From the NCBI GenBank assembly GCA_938030175.1, contig CALHGQ010000056.1, positions 1-32,150 on the forward strand: a stretch of DNA of 32,150 bases, read 5' to 3'. A model generated the notes under the pieces. The model was not told the origin of the DNA, did no database searches, and saw nothing but the letters and a program-made list of their open reading frames with translations. Source of the DNA: an uncultured bacterium (GTDB taxonomy: Bacteria > Planctomycetota > UBA1135 > GCA-002686595). Positions 7,774 to 16,358 of the stretch are shown piece after piece. The number at the start of each line of letters is the position of its first letter. Within the stretch, counting starts at the first letter, position 1. Position numbers and translations under genes: made by a program.

Positions 7774-9967
7774 GGTCGCCCGACCGCTTGCCGTCGAGAA
7801 CGACGAGGATCGAAGGCAGGAGCAACGCGTCGGCCGCGAAGGCGACCACCAGCGTGATGCCTGCCAAGAGCCCAAAGTCGCGGATCGTCGGCAGCGCGGA
7901 CGTGAGCAGCTGGCCAAAGGCCGCTGTCAGCGTCAGCGTCGTCATGGTCAGCGCGGGCAGCGTTTGAAGCACGGCCGCGCGGGCCCCCAGGATCGCGGTG
8001 GTGTAGGTGCCGCGCGTGCGCTCCCAGCGGGCCAGTACGTGAATGGTGTCGTCCGTCGCGATCCCGAGTGACAGCGTCAGCGCCGTCAGCGTAGAAATGT
8101 CCACGTGGCCGCCGATGAGCGCCAGACCGGCCGCCGAAACGCCAAGGGGCAGGAGATTCGGTACCACGCTCGCGAGGCCGAGGCGCCACGACCGGAAGGC
8201 GGCAGCGAGGGTGACAAGGATGAGGAGCGCGGCGAGGGCTAGACTCCATGCCAAATCCCGTGTGACTCCATCCACCGTCTCAAGGTAGGCGATGTGATCA
8301 CCGACGAGCGTCAAGCGCACGTGGGGTAGGGCAACGGCCTCCAGACGCTCGCGCGTCCGCTCGAACGCGGGGATGAGTCGCGCGCTGCCGACGTCCTGCA
8401 GGCGTGCATGAACGAGCGCGCGCCGTTCGTCGAGGTCAAAGAAGCCAGCACCCCACTTCGCAGGCAGAAGGCGCAGCGCACCCCAAGGCGCCTTGCCAGG
8501 GGCTTCCAGGGGCACAGCGCCAAGGATGCTCGCGGGGCCAACTACGCCGGAGAAGAGCGGCTCGCTGGCCAATGCGTCCTCGACCCCTTGCGCCGCGGAG
8601 CTGAGCTCTTCCCCCGTCGCCGACTCGTCCCAGTCCATACGCACGTGCAGGGGGAAGACGCCGCCGAGCTCGGCGTCCACGCGCAGGAGCGTGTCGGCCG
8701 CCGCGCTACCCTCGGCGAGGTCGCTCATGACGCGGCGATCCGCCTCGAGCCCCGACGCGATCCACACGGAGCCCAGCGTCAGAAGCGCACCAAGAGCGGC
8801 TACCGTTCGCGGCGCGCGGAGCGCAGCCCCCACGACGCGGCTCACGAAACCGGTGACCGCGGACTGGCTCCCATCCTCCCCATCGAACCGCGGCGGCGCC
8901 ACGCGATCGAGCCGAGCGCCCAGGGGCGTGCGCGCGAGCAGCGGGATCGTCAAGATGACTGAAACGAACGTGACGGCGGTCGCAAGCGCACAGGAGAGCC
9001 CAAACTCCACCACGATCGAGTGGCCAGCGAGGCTGAGGGAAGCGAAACCGATCGCGGTGGTCAAGGAGGTAAGGAGGCACGGCCAGACAAGCTCTCCCGT
9101 GGCCACCGAAGCCGCCTCGGCGCCACCGCTGGCCCTGCCGTCATGCCGAGCCCGCACCATCGCCACGACGATGTGGAGCGAGTCCGCGAAGCCGATCGTC
9201 AGCACGAGTAGCGGCAGCACGATAGAAGTGAAACCGTCGGCACCAAGGCCCACGACACGCGCCAGCCCCACCGAAAGCACGACGCCCAAGATCGGCGGAA
9301 GCCCCGCGAGGAACGTCGCCCGGACGTTTCGGAACGCGGCCGACGCGATCAGGAACCCGAGCAGTGCGCCGAATCCCATGAAGCGCCAGCGCTCGCCCTC
9401 AAAGGCGGAGTTCTGCGCATCGATGATGGCCCCTTGCCCCGTCACCCCGAACTCGAGCGACGTATCGGCCGGTAGCGTGCCCATGATCTCCGCCGACGCG
9501 CTCTGCCATGCTTGCTGATCGATCCAGCCGTCGGTCCCAAGGGAGACCGGTAGGAGCAACCCTGCCTCGCGGACCAGGGTCCCTCCCACTAGGTCATGGG
9601 AGAGCGCCTCCGCCAGCGTCGAGTCGGCGAGGCCCGGGAGCTCCCACGGAGTCATGACATCGAGGACCTCCGGTAGCTCCTCGACGCCGTCGATGATCTG
9701 GCGCACGGTGGCCTCCTGGGCAGGGTCGGTCACATCGCCGAAGATCGCCACGAATCCGTTGCCCCAGTCGAGCCCGAACTCGTCCCGGGTCTCGCGCGCG
9801 AGGTTCCATTCGGGGCTGTCCTCAAGCTTGTCGTCGGGCAGTTCCCTCAGGATCCCCATCACCGACAGCCCGAGCAGCGCTACCAAGAGCGCCAAGCTGA
9901 GGCGCGGGCGGTCAGCAAGGGCCACCGCCCCCCGCGACAGCATGCTTTCTTTGCCGGGCAAGGTCAT
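7766..9967 (-). CDS. RND/MMPL-family membrane transporter
   Basis: The ORF track extends to 10528, but that extension shadows the HAD gene. The credible start is ATG 9967, overlapping the HAD stop (ATGA), which gives 733 residues. The protein shows the duplicated RND/MMPL layout: TM1 at about residues 20-40, a large periplasmic loop, a block of about five helices, then a second copy of the same arrangement. The helix motifs 'TIGFADSLHIVVAMV' and 'SLGIATDDTIHVLARW' are equivalent positions in the two halves and hold the Asp residues expected of the proton-relay region. At this length it resembles the hopanoid-transporter or predicted-exporter (COG1033) branch rather than the roughly 1,000-residue multidrug pumps. 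The cargo is unknown. Confidence 0.85.
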   Translation of the reverse strand: MTLPGKESMLSRGAVALADRPRLSLALLVALLGLSVMGILRELPDDKLEDSPEWNLARETRDEFGLDWGNGFVAIFGDVTDPAQEATVRQIIDGVEELPEVLDVMTPWELPGLADSTLAEALSHDLVGGTLVREAGLLLPVSLGTDGWIDQQAWQSASAEIMGTLPADTSLEFGVTGQGAIIDAQNSAFEGERWRFMGFGALLGFLIASAAFRNVRATFLAGLPPILGVVLSVGLARVVGLGADGFTSIVLPLLVLTIGFADSLHIVVAMVRARHDGRASGGAEAASVATGELVWPCLLTSLTTAIGFASLSLAGHSIVVEFGLSCALATAVTFVSVILTIPLLARTPLGARLDRVAPPRFDGEDGSQSAVTGFVSRVVGAALRAPRTVAALGALLTLGSVWIASGLEADRRVMSDLAEGSAAADTLLRVDAELGGVFPLHVRMDWDESATGEELSSAAQGVEDALASEPLFSGVVGPASILGAVPLEAPGKAPWGALRLLPAKWGAGFFDLDERRALVHARLQDVGSARLIPAFERTRERLEAVALPHVRLTLVGDHIAYLETVDGVTRDLAWSLALAALLILVTLAAAFRSWRLGLASVVPNLLPLGVSAAGLALIGGHVDISTLTALTLSLGIATDDTIHVLARWERTRGTYTTAILGARAAVLQTLPALTMTTLTLTAAFGQLLTSALPTIRDFGLLAGITLVVAFAADALLLPSILVVLDGKRSGDPT

Positions 9968-10830
9968 CGCAGCTCCGCGACCGAGTCGATGACTTCGTCC
10001 ACGAGCCGAATCGCATCGCTGGAACCAGCCTGGGCCAGCGCCCACTTCGACGACTGGGCGCTGCGGCGCAGCACCAGCCTCAGGTCCTTGGACAGCCGCC
10101 CGCGCCAGCGGAGGTAGGCCGGTAGCGCGAGGTCGAAGGAGACCACGTCCCCCACCACCATGTCGGGCTGCACCTCCAACAGGATCGCCTCGTAGTGCGG
10201 CCGATCCATGTAGACCTCGCGCCCGTCCACGGAAACCCGCGGCTGCTCGTTCCGGATCAGCCACTTCTTGGCGTCGCCGACCACGCGCAGCTGTCCCCCC
10301 ACGGCGATCCCGGCCTCGCTGAGCATGGCCTGCAGCTTCGCTTCGGGCGAGTTCGAGACAAAGATCAGCTCGTGCCCTGCGGCGAGCAGCTCGCGGGCAA
10401 CGTCCTGGGCTCCGCCCACAAGCTGGTGTCCGCGCTCTTGGCGGTAGGCCTCCATCGCTGGATGAAAGTGGGCCGACGCGTAGTCCTCGATCGAGCTGTG
10501 ACCGGCGGCGCGGATCCGGTCGCGCCAAACGTCCCCACGGCAGGCCCCTCCCACCTCGTGCGCGCCGCCGTTCTCCAGCCAGTGGAACACCGACCCCGTG
10601 GCCAGCGCCGGGTCTTCATCGATGAAGCCGGAGATCCGTCCGCTCGGCGCCCAGCCGTTGCGCCCAGGTTCGCTCATCGCAAGCGCGAAGAATGCGTCGA
10701 AGTCCGCAAGGGCTTCCTCGGGCGACGCCCCGATCAAGGGAGCCGCTTCCCGCGCAAGCCACACCTGAATGAAGCGCGCCTCTGCCTGCTGGTCGGTCCA
10801 GACGCCGTCAAAGTCGGAGAGAATCCGCAT
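9964..10830 (-). CDS. HAD-superfamily hydrolase
   Basis: This 288-residue protein begins directly with HAD motif I, 'SDFDGVWTD', where Asp6 would be the nucleophile and Asp8 the acid/base. Motif II is 'LIFVSNS', a candidate motif III Lys lies in 'GDAKKW', and motif IV is 'MVVGDVVSFD'. Residues of about 30-120 between motifs I and II form a cap domain that should set substrate choice. It is probably a cytosolic phosphatase acting on a small phosphorylated molecule. The stop overlaps the start of the MMPL transporter gene, so the two are likely co-translated. I cannot assign a substrate. Confidence 0.8.
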   Translation of the reverse strand: MRILSDFDGVWTDQQAEARFIQVWLAREAAPLIGASPEEALADFDAFFALAMSEPGRNGWAPSGRISGFIDEDPALATGSVFHWLENGGAHEVGGACRGDVWRDRIRAAGHSSIEDYASAHFHPAMEAYRQERGHQLVGGAQDVARELLAAGHELIFVSNSPEAKLQAMLSEAGIAVGGQLRVVGDAKKWLIRNEQPRVSVDGREVYMDRPHYEAILLEVQPDMVVGDVVSFDLALPAYLRWRGRLSKDLRLVLRRSAQSSKWALAQAGSSDAIRLVDEVIDSVAELR

Positions 10831-10878
10831 GTCGCACCTATTCGCCGGTGAATGGGCGGGGGAGGCTGAAAACGAGCG

Positions 10879-12378
10879 CTACTTGACGACGAGGACGATG
10901 CCGAAGGCTCCGAGCTGCTCGGACTCACGGGCCAGATCAGCCGTGGTGAGCGGGTGCTCGTCGAGCCAGCCGTCGGGAAATGTCAGGTGGAACCGAGAGC
11001 CCGAAGAGCGCAGCTTGAGCTCCGGCAGGCTGCGGCTCGTACGGTCGCGGCGCAGGCGCAGTGCGATGCGGAGCAGCGGGACCATGCAGCGGATCGCGTG
11101 CAGTCGCTCCCTTGGCTGGCCCCCCATGAGGTCCGGGCGCAACCGCCGGCGCTGACCGCGGATCAGCACCGCGAGCTGCTGGCGATCCTGGCGCGAGAAC
11201 CCGGCGAGGTCCGCGTGCTCCGCGAGGTACGCACCGTGCTTGTGGTAGCCAGCGTGACTGACGACGAGTCCGATCGTGTGAAGGAAGGCCGCCAAGCCGA
11301 GGAGCTGGCGATCGTCCCCGTCGAGACCTAGTGGCTCGGCGACTTGATCGAACAGGAACTCGGCCGTCTCTCGGCATCGGTCCCCATGGTCCGTGTCTAG
11401 GCCCATGCGCTCCATGAAGGCACGCGAGCTCGTCTCCCGCACATCCTCGTGGTGAATCCGCCCGAGGTGGTCGTGGAGCACCCCCTCGCGGAGCGCCCCC
11501 GCCGAGGGGGTCATCTCTTCGATGCCGAGGCTCTTGAAGACGGCCCGGAGGATCGCGACGCCCCCCGCTATGACCTGGCGGCGATCGGGTCGCATCCCAT
11601 CCAGGACGACCTTGTCGCCGACGCCGAAGTCGATAAGGCGGTGCCGGAGCTTCTTGAGTGCGCCCCGGGTGATCTTGCCGTCCGTGAGGCCAAGGCCCTG
11701 GAGAATCGCGGAGGTCGCCCGAATGGTCCCGCTGGATCCCACGGCTCGCACCCAGTTGTCCCTGTGGTAGATGTGCGCTACGGGTTCGAGCTCGACCCGC
11801 GCAGCGAGCTCGGCTCGCGAGAACGCCTCCGCCGTGATCCGCCCGCCCGGGAAGTGACGCTTGCTCCAGGTCACGCAGCCCATGCCGAGGCTGTCGCCGC
11901 TATGGCAAACGAAACGGGTTCCGATCATGCACTCGGTGCTGCCGCCGCCGATGTCCACGACCAAGCGGCGATCGTCGTCGTCCCCTAGCTGATGGGCCAC
12001 TCCGAGGTAGACAAGGCGCGCTTCCTCGCGGCCCGGCAACACTTCGATCTGAGCGCCGAGCGCGGCGGACGCGAGGCGAAGGAACTGGCCCCCATCCCGG
12101 ACGCGGCGGAACGTGGCTGTGCCGACGGCGCGGATGCGGTCCCGTGGGACCGCCTTGAGCCGCTCGCCAAAGCGCTCCAGCGCGTCGAGCGCCCGGGCCT
12201 GGACCACCGTGTCGAGGCCGCGCCCCGCCTGGAGTCCGTCCGCCAACGCGACGCGCTCGCGCAGGCGATCGATCACTTTGGGGCGACCATCGATCTCCCG
12301 AGCGACCACGAGGTGGAATGAGTTCGAGCCGAGATCAACGGCTGCAAGCGCAAGTTGATCGACGTCGGAGTTCGTCAC
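10879..12378 (-). CDS. Ppx/GppA family exopolyphosphatase/pppGpp phosphohydrolase
   Basis: From the GTG start at 12378 the protein is 499 residues, the usual length for Ppx/GppA; the ORF track's start at 12465 would run into the upstream gene. It has the ASKHA phosphate-binding loops 'AVDLGSNSFHL' (about residue 13) and 'VVDIGGGSTE' (about 137), plus 'AVGSSGTIRA'. The 'GREEARLVY' segment holds the catalytic Glu of E. coli Ppx. The C-terminal third is the HD-like helical domain, with 'FLHTIGLVVSHAGYHKHGAYL'. It hydrolyses terminal phosphate from polyphosphate or pppGpp, and sequence alone does not separate the two activities. It starts 7 nt after the TrpD-like gene's stop. Confidence 0.9.
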   Translation of the reverse strand: MTNSDVDQLALAAVDLGSNSFHLVVAREIDGRPKVIDRLRERVALADGLQAGRGLDTVVQARALDALERFGERLKAVPRDRIRAVGTATFRRVRDGGQFLRLASAALGAQIEVLPGREEARLVYLGVAHQLGDDDDRRLVVDIGGGSTECMIGTRFVCHSGDSLGMGCVTWSKRHFPGGRITAEAFSRAELAARVELEPVAHIYHRDNWVRAVGSSGTIRATSAILQGLGLTDGKITRGALKKLRHRLIDFGVGDKVVLDGMRPDRRQVIAGGVAILRAVFKSLGIEEMTPSAGALREGVLHDHLGRIHHEDVRETSSRAFMERMGLDTDHGDRCRETAEFLFDQVAEPLGLDGDDRQLLGLAAFLHTIGLVVSHAGYHKHGAYLAEHADLAGFSRQDRQQLAVLIRGQRRRLRPDLMGGQPRERLHAIRCMVPLLRIALRLRRDRTSRSLPELKLRSSGSRFHLTFPDGWLDEHPLTTADLARESEQLGAFGIVLVVK

Positions 12379-12385
12379 AGTGCGC

Positions 12386-13453
12386 CTAGGAGAGAAGGGA
12401 ACGGAGTCGATCGACGCGTTCGAGCGCGGCGCCGGAGTCAAGTGCGCTCGTCGCCGCATCCACACCTTCTGCGATCGTCAGACAGCGGCCCGAAGCCTTG
12501 AGCATCAGCGCGGCGGACAACAGCGTGGCGTTGCGTGCCGGGCCGGTCTCACCCGCGAGGACCGCCTTGGTCATGTCGCCGGCGGCTTGGCAAAGGACCG
12601 GGTTGTCGGATGCACCTTGGCCCTCCTCGTGGGGCCCGAAGAGCGGGAGCTCTGGATCGCCTGAAGCGTCGAGACCGAAGTCCGCCGGCTCGACCGTGAC
12701 CGAGAGCAGATGATCCCCGTCGATCTCGATCCCACGCGTCCGCTTGACGATGCTGGGAACGACGCCTCCGTCGAGCCCTTGGAGAGCTACGCCACGCCGG
12801 TGGCCGAGGCCCTTCAGGACCTCCACGGCGGTACCGAGCACGGGCCCGCTTTGCGCGCCGATGAGAATGGCGGCACCGGCGGGGGCGATGAGCTTTTCGA
12901 GGGTGGAGAGCGGCGTCCGAATCACCATGTCGCCGCGGACCTTGCGGAGCGCCAGCATCGGGGGGCAGAGCCCAGCCACGGAGACCGTGGCGAAACCCGC
13001 CTTCGCGACCCAGTCCTCAGCCTCGCCCGGGTCCCAGGTCATGGAGAGCCCGAGGCCTTCGAGGACGTTGGCAGCCGTGAGCCCCCGACGCGGCGGTACG
13101 CAGCGGTCGGAGACCACGAGCACCCGGGCGCCGGCCGCAGCGGCCAGGAGGCCAGCGGCCACCTCGAGGGGCGGGGTGGTCTCATGGCCGTCCTGGGAAG
13201 GAGCCACGCACACGAGGCCGTTCATGCCCGCACAAGGAATGCGCGATTGACCCCGGGCCGCCATGGCCATGCCCATGAGCTCTTCAGTCGTGACCCCTTT
13301 CCACCGCAGGGTGACGAAAAACGAAGCCACCAGGGCCGCGCTTTCCGAACCGTTCAGAATCGCGGTGAAGGCATGGGAGGCCTCTTCCCTGCTCAAGTTT
13401 CGGACGCGCTTCGGGTCCGCAGTCAGGGAGCGCATGAGTCGGCGTAGCACCAT
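12386..13453 (-). CDS. TrpD-superfamily protein without PRPP-binding motifs (TrpD2/YbiB-like)
   Basis: This 355-residue protein follows the anthranilate phosphoribosyltransferase fold throughout. The N-terminal helical domain has 'LSREEASHAFTAILNG', then comes an alpha/beta domain with 'AAGLLAAAAGARVLVVSD', and a segment 'IRTPLSTLEKLIAPAG' matches TrpD 'NLLGPLTNPAG'. The catalytic features are missing, however. The TrpD GTGGD loop is 'APSQDG' here, and the 'KHGNR' motif is replaced by 'VSDRCVPPRRG'. It is therefore unlikely to make phosphoribosyl anthranilate, and there are no other tryptophan genes nearby. E. coli YbiB (TrpD2), a nucleic-acid-binding relative, is the closest named analogue I know. 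Its function here is unknown. It sits directly upstream of the Ppx gene. Confidence 0.65.
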   Translation of the reverse strand: MVLRRLMRSLTADPKRVRNLSREEASHAFTAILNGSESAALVASFFVTLRWKGVTTEELMGMAMAARGQSRIPCAGMNGLVCVAPSQDGHETTPPLEVAAGLLAAAAGARVLVVSDRCVPPRRGLTAANVLEGLGLSMTWDPGEAEDWVAKAGFATVSVAGLCPPMLALRKVRGDMVIRTPLSTLEKLIAPAGAAILIGAQSGPVLGTAVEVLKGLGHRRGVALQGLDGGVVPSIVKRTRGIEIDGDHLLSVTVEPADFGLDASGDPELPLFGPHEEGQGASDNPVLCQAAGDMTKAVLAGETGPARNATLLSAALMLKASGRCLTIAEGVDAATSALDSGAALERVDRLRSLLS

Positions 13454-13521
13454 AGTTGCGGCGCAGTGTACCCGTCGAGCCCATCAAAAGCAGCGCAGAA
13501 GGCGCCGCTACGGAATGGCCT

Positions 13522-14547
13522 CTACTCCAATCGCTGGTCGCAGAGCTTGCAGAGCTCCATCTTCCGGTCGCGGAAGTCCTGGAGCGCCTGGGCGCGCTTC
13601 TCGCCGCGCCAGATCTCGGCCAGCGTCTCATTCTCGAGGCTACCGAGCACGACCCGGCCATCCACGTCCATACAGCACGCGGTGACTCGCCCGTCGCATA
13701 GCACCGTGGCCTTCTCCAGCTGCGGACACATCCGCTGGTTTCGCAGAAGCGTCTTGTCTGAGCCTTCACGGGGTCGGACGTAGCGGCGAGAATCGTTCTC
13801 GTGATCGACGGTCTTGAGGAATTCCTCGCCGTACTCGACCGTGCGGCTGATCTTGATCGGCTCCACGTCGGTCACTTCCGACTTCCAAGAGTCGTAGTCA
13901 TTGAAGTAGGACGGACGCTTGAGCGTCACCTCGTCCGCACCGAAGCCCTCGAGGAACTCCGTGACGTTCTCCTCGTTGTCCTCGTTGTAGCTGAACATGA
14001 TCGTCTGCAGCTGGACCCGAGGGAGCTTGGCGTTGCGCTCCTTCTTGCGCTGGATCAGGGCCCGAGTGTTCGCTACGACCGTATCGAAGTCGCCGCCACG
14101 CCGGTAGCGGACGTAGTCCTCCGCGTTAGCGCCATCGAGGGCGATGGATACGGAGGTCAGCCCCGAGTCGATCATGTTGTCGAAGCTGTCGGCCATCCGC
14201 ATGCCGTTGGTGCCAAAGTGTGTCTCAACGCCACGCCCGGAGAATTCCCGAACGTGTCCAAAGAGCCCAGGGTGGATGAGGGGGTCCCCCATCACGTGGA
14301 AGCAGACAGACTTGAGCGCGTTGTTGTCCTTGAGGATCTGCTGGACGTGGTGGTCCTTCAGAAAGCGCGTCGAACGACCCAGCATGTGGGTCGGGCAGAG
14401 GGCACATGCCAGGTTGCAAGCCGTGGTCGACTCAAGGTTGAGCACACGCGGAAGACGCCACCGGACGTAGCCCACGAGGAGTGGGCCCGGAAGCGTCTTA
14501 TAGAGGGTCTTGCGCACAAGATCCTTGAACCGGTGAATGATGCTCAT
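13522..14547 (-). CDS. Radical SAM/SPASM domain protein
   Basis: The likely start is ATG 14547 (341 residues, 'MSIIHRFKDLV'); the ORF track's extra 30 residues look non-coding. The radical SAM [4Fe-4S] motif is C-x3-C-x2-C in 'CNLACALC' (Cys44, 48, 51), followed by glycine-rich and beta-strand elements ('HVMGDPLIHP', 'THFGTNG', 'VSIALDGAN'). The C-terminus holds a SPASM-type cysteine set: 'MCPQ', 'CDGRVTACCMD' and 'CKLCDQ'. Such proteins do radical chemistry on peptides, sugars or cofactors using S-adenosylmethionine. No precursor peptide or cofactor gene is visible beside it, so the substrate is open. It is the first gene of the leftward five-gene group. Confidence 0.85.
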   Translation of the reverse strand: MSIIHRFKDLVRKTLYKTLPGPLLVGYVRWRLPRVLNLESTTACNLACALCPTHMLGRSTRFLKDHHVQQILKDNNALKSVCFHVMGDPLIHPGLFGHVREFSGRGVETHFGTNGMRMADSFDNMIDSGLTSVSIALDGANAEDYVRYRRGGDFDTVVANTRALIQRKKERNAKLPRVQLQTIMFSYNEDNEENVTEFLEGFGADEVTLKRPSYFNDYDSWKSEVTDVEPIKISRTVEYGEEFLKTVDHENDSRRYVRPREGSDKTLLRNQRMCPQLEKATVLCDGRVTACCMDVDGRVVLGSLENETLAEIWRGEKRAQALQDFRDRKMELCKLCDQRLE

Positions 14548-14849
14548 TGGGGGCAGGTCGGAACCCGGAGGACCCACGAACGCGGGGGTCCAAGACCCGA
14601 CCCGGGGAAGCCTACAGACTGACCCCACGGACGGCACGCCAGATATCTAAGTCGCTCGCGCGCGTTCGAAACAGTCGAATTTGGAATCCAGGAGACCAGG
14701 GGTGAGGCGGGTGTCACAAGAAAAGACAGAGAGCGCCTCCGATCTCTCGGAGGCGCCCTTTCTCGCTGCCAGGAAACTGGTTCCGTTAGGACATTCGTGG
14801 CCCCATGGAAGGCTTCCCAGGCTGCGGATCGATGCTATGGATCGGCAGG
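14548..14849 (-). other. Intergenic region between the amidohydrolase array and the radical SAM gene
   Basis: These 302 nt hold the terminator of the amidohydrolase array (14733-14756). Reading leftward, an AT-rich patch around 14641-14690 could hold the promoter of the radical SAM gene group; a 'TAGATA' -10-like hexamer is present but with only a poor -35 match. No coding sequence is convincing. Confidence 0.5.
14733..14756 (-). terminator. Intrinsic terminator of the amidohydrolase array
   Basis: A perfect 10-bp stem (GCGCCTCCGA / TCGGAGGCGC) encloses a 4-nt loop. Read on the minus strand it is preceded by AGAAAGG and followed by a T-rich run (TCTCTGTCTTTTCTTG). It lies 94 nt after the stop of the last amidohydrolase gene, where an operon terminator should be. 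The downstream T-richness is better on the minus strand than on the plus strand. Confidence 0.8.
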
Positions 14850-16358
14850 CTACTGGCCGTCTCTGAACCCATCTCCGCCGTCTCCGTCCCCAGAGCCGCC
14901 GTCGTCGCCGTCTCCGGCCCCGTCATCGCCCTCTCCGTCACCTTTGGCGTCGTCCGGCGTCTCATCGCCACCCTCTTCAGGTGCGTCCTCTTCAGGTGCG
15001 TCCTCTTCGGGCTCAATAGCGCCTTCCTCCCCGGCGTCCATGGCCTCCTCAGGCGCAAGCGCCGACTCCGGGCGGGGACGGATGTGAGCGAAGAACATCT
15101 CCTCCTGCTTGTCGTACACGACCTCGCCGTCCACGATCGCCCATTGGACGAAGGTCTGGTAGTGGAGCACGTCGCCGTCCGTGACGATTAGGTCAGCATC
15201 CTTGCCGACCTCGATGGATCCGATGCGGTAGTCCACGCCGAGGACACGGGCCGCCTCGAGGGTGATGGACTCCAGGGCCGCGTCCTCGGGGAGGCCGCCA
15301 CGGATGGCAAAGCCCGCCTCGATCGGCAGGTGCAGGAGGTCCTGACCCACGATGCCGCCGAGGGAAATACCCCGAGAGGCCGGAACGACCACCACGGGGA
15401 CACCGTGGTTGTGGAGCTTGGCTGCGTTCTCGATGGAGCTACCACCCTCAGCGACCTGGCGCTCGTCCTTGCCGCGGCGGGTCCGCGGAGTGACGATCGC
15501 GGTGACGCCGGCGCGTCCCAGCTCGTCGGCCACGGCCCATCCCTCGCGGGCTCCTTCGATGATCGGACGGAAGCCGTAGCGCTGGGCCAAGGCCGCGATC
15601 TCCACGAGGTCAGTGCGGGTGTTGGCCGCGAAGCGCGGACGCGTGTCCCCGCGCAGGATGCCGACGTACTTCGCGTCGACGCCCTTCCGGGAGGGCTCCT
15701 TCGCCTCCTTGTTGGACCGCTTCTCGACCTCGTACGCGCGGTAGGTCCGCAGGAACGCGGCCGCCTTTGCGAAGTCAGCTTCGACCTTGAGCTGCCCCTG
15801 GGGGTTGCCGTTGCTGTAGCTGATCGTCTCGAACGCGCTCTCCTTGAGCACGAGCCCTTCGACATGACCGCGCTTGAGCTTGGCCACCGTGTTGCCGTTC
15901 ACGGCGGTCGTGATGCCCGCCGCCAGCGCCAGGGTCATGTTCTGGTTGTAGGGATCGACGGAGTCGCTGAGGTCCCCGCTGCCGCCGAAGAGGCCGAACG
16001 AACCGACGGCCACAAGGCCCGGGTAGATCCGCATCCCGTTCACGTCGACCACTTCTGCGCCTTCCGGCACATCCACGTCGTAGCCGAACGCCTCGATCTT
16101 GCCGTTCTTGGAGAGGAGCGTCGCGTCGCGCAGCACGCCCCCGAGACCGGTGTGGATCTCGCCGCCGACGAGGGCGAGGTACTCGTCCTCTTCCTCTTCC
16201 TCCTCCTCTTCTTCGTCCTCCCACGCGTAGGGAGCGGGATAGCTAGCGGTGGCGGAACGAAGAACGTTGGCCGAGGCTCCGGCCGCGAAGAGGAGAGCCG
16301 TCAGGGCCGTGCCCATCGCCCATGCGCCTCTGGATGAAGTCATTTGAAGCTGTTTCAC
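14850..16358 (-). CDS. Exported amidohydrolase paralogue, metal ligands lost, acidic tail
   Basis: This 502-residue protein starts with a signal peptide ('ALTALLFAAGASA'), followed at once by a run of Glu/Asp (about residues 47-59). The fold then follows amidohydrolases: a composite beta domain, 'LALAAGITTAVNG', and near the end 'LESITLEAARVLGVD' and 'GSIEVGKDADLIV'. The metal site is gone. The strand-1 HxH is 'YPGLVAVGSFG', and the strand-5 and strand-6 His positions read 'RFAANTRT' and 'IIEGARE'. From about residue 425 the tail is Glu/Asp/Pro and then Gly/Asp-rich. GTG 16358 overlaps the previous stop (TAGTG), although ATG 16343 is a real alternative. It is the last gene of the array and probably a non-catalytic partner. 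Confidence 0.8.
   Translation of the reverse strand: MKQLQMTSSRGAWAMGTALTALLFAAGASANVLRSATASYPAPYAWEDEEEEEEEEEDEYLALVGGEIHTGLGGVLRDATLLSKNGKIEAFGYDVDVPEGAEVVDVNGMRIYPGLVAVGSFGLFGGSGDLSDSVDPYNQNMTLALAAGITTAVNGNTVAKLKRGHVEGLVLKESAFETISYSNGNPQGQLKVEADFAKAAAFLRTYRAYEVEKRSNKEAKEPSRKGVDAKYVGILRGDTRPRFAANTRTDLVEIAALAQRYGFRPIIEGAREGWAVADELGRAGVTAIVTPRTRRGKDERQVAEGGSSIENAAKLHNHGVPVVVVPASRGISLGGIVGQDLLHLPIEAGFAIRGGLPEDAALESITLEAARVLGVDYRIGSIEVGKDADLIVTDGDVLHYQTFVQWAIVDGEVVYDKQEEMFFAHIRPRPESALAPEEAMDAGEEGAIEPEEDAPEEDAPEEGGDETPDDAKGDGEGDDGAGDGDDGGSGDGDGGDGFRDGQ
14971..15009 (-). repeat. 15-nt tandem repeat encoding EDAPE units
   Basis: About 2.6 copies of a 15-nt unit (TCCTCTTCAGGTGCG on the plus strand) encode 'EDAPEEDAPEEG' in the acidic tail of the last amidohydrolase. 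The length is in frame, so copy-number change would only alter tail length. Confidence 0.7.

Noticed and set aside
7362-8249. Minus-strand 295-residue ORF overlapping the MMPL and permease genes
   Set aside because: Out-of-frame shadow with Arg/Pro/Ala-rich, low-information sequence; both overlapping genes have clear family motifs.
9968-10528. N-terminal extension of the MMPL ORF in the ORF track
   Set aside because: It runs through the HAD gene in another frame and is Arg/Gly-rich; ATG 9967 directly precedes a normal MMPL N-terminus.
14850-14935. RTX-like calcium repeats in the Gly/Asp-rich tail of the last amidohydrolase
   Set aside because: The nonapeptide spacing of true RTX repeats (GGxGxDxUx) is not met; it is better described as low-complexity Gly/Asp sequence.
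15330-16337. Plus-strand 335-residue ORF
   Set aside because: Antisense to the last amidohydrolase gene; composition is Arg/Gly/Val-rich without motifs, as are the similar ORFs at 25194-26159, 26358-27686 and 29185-30138.
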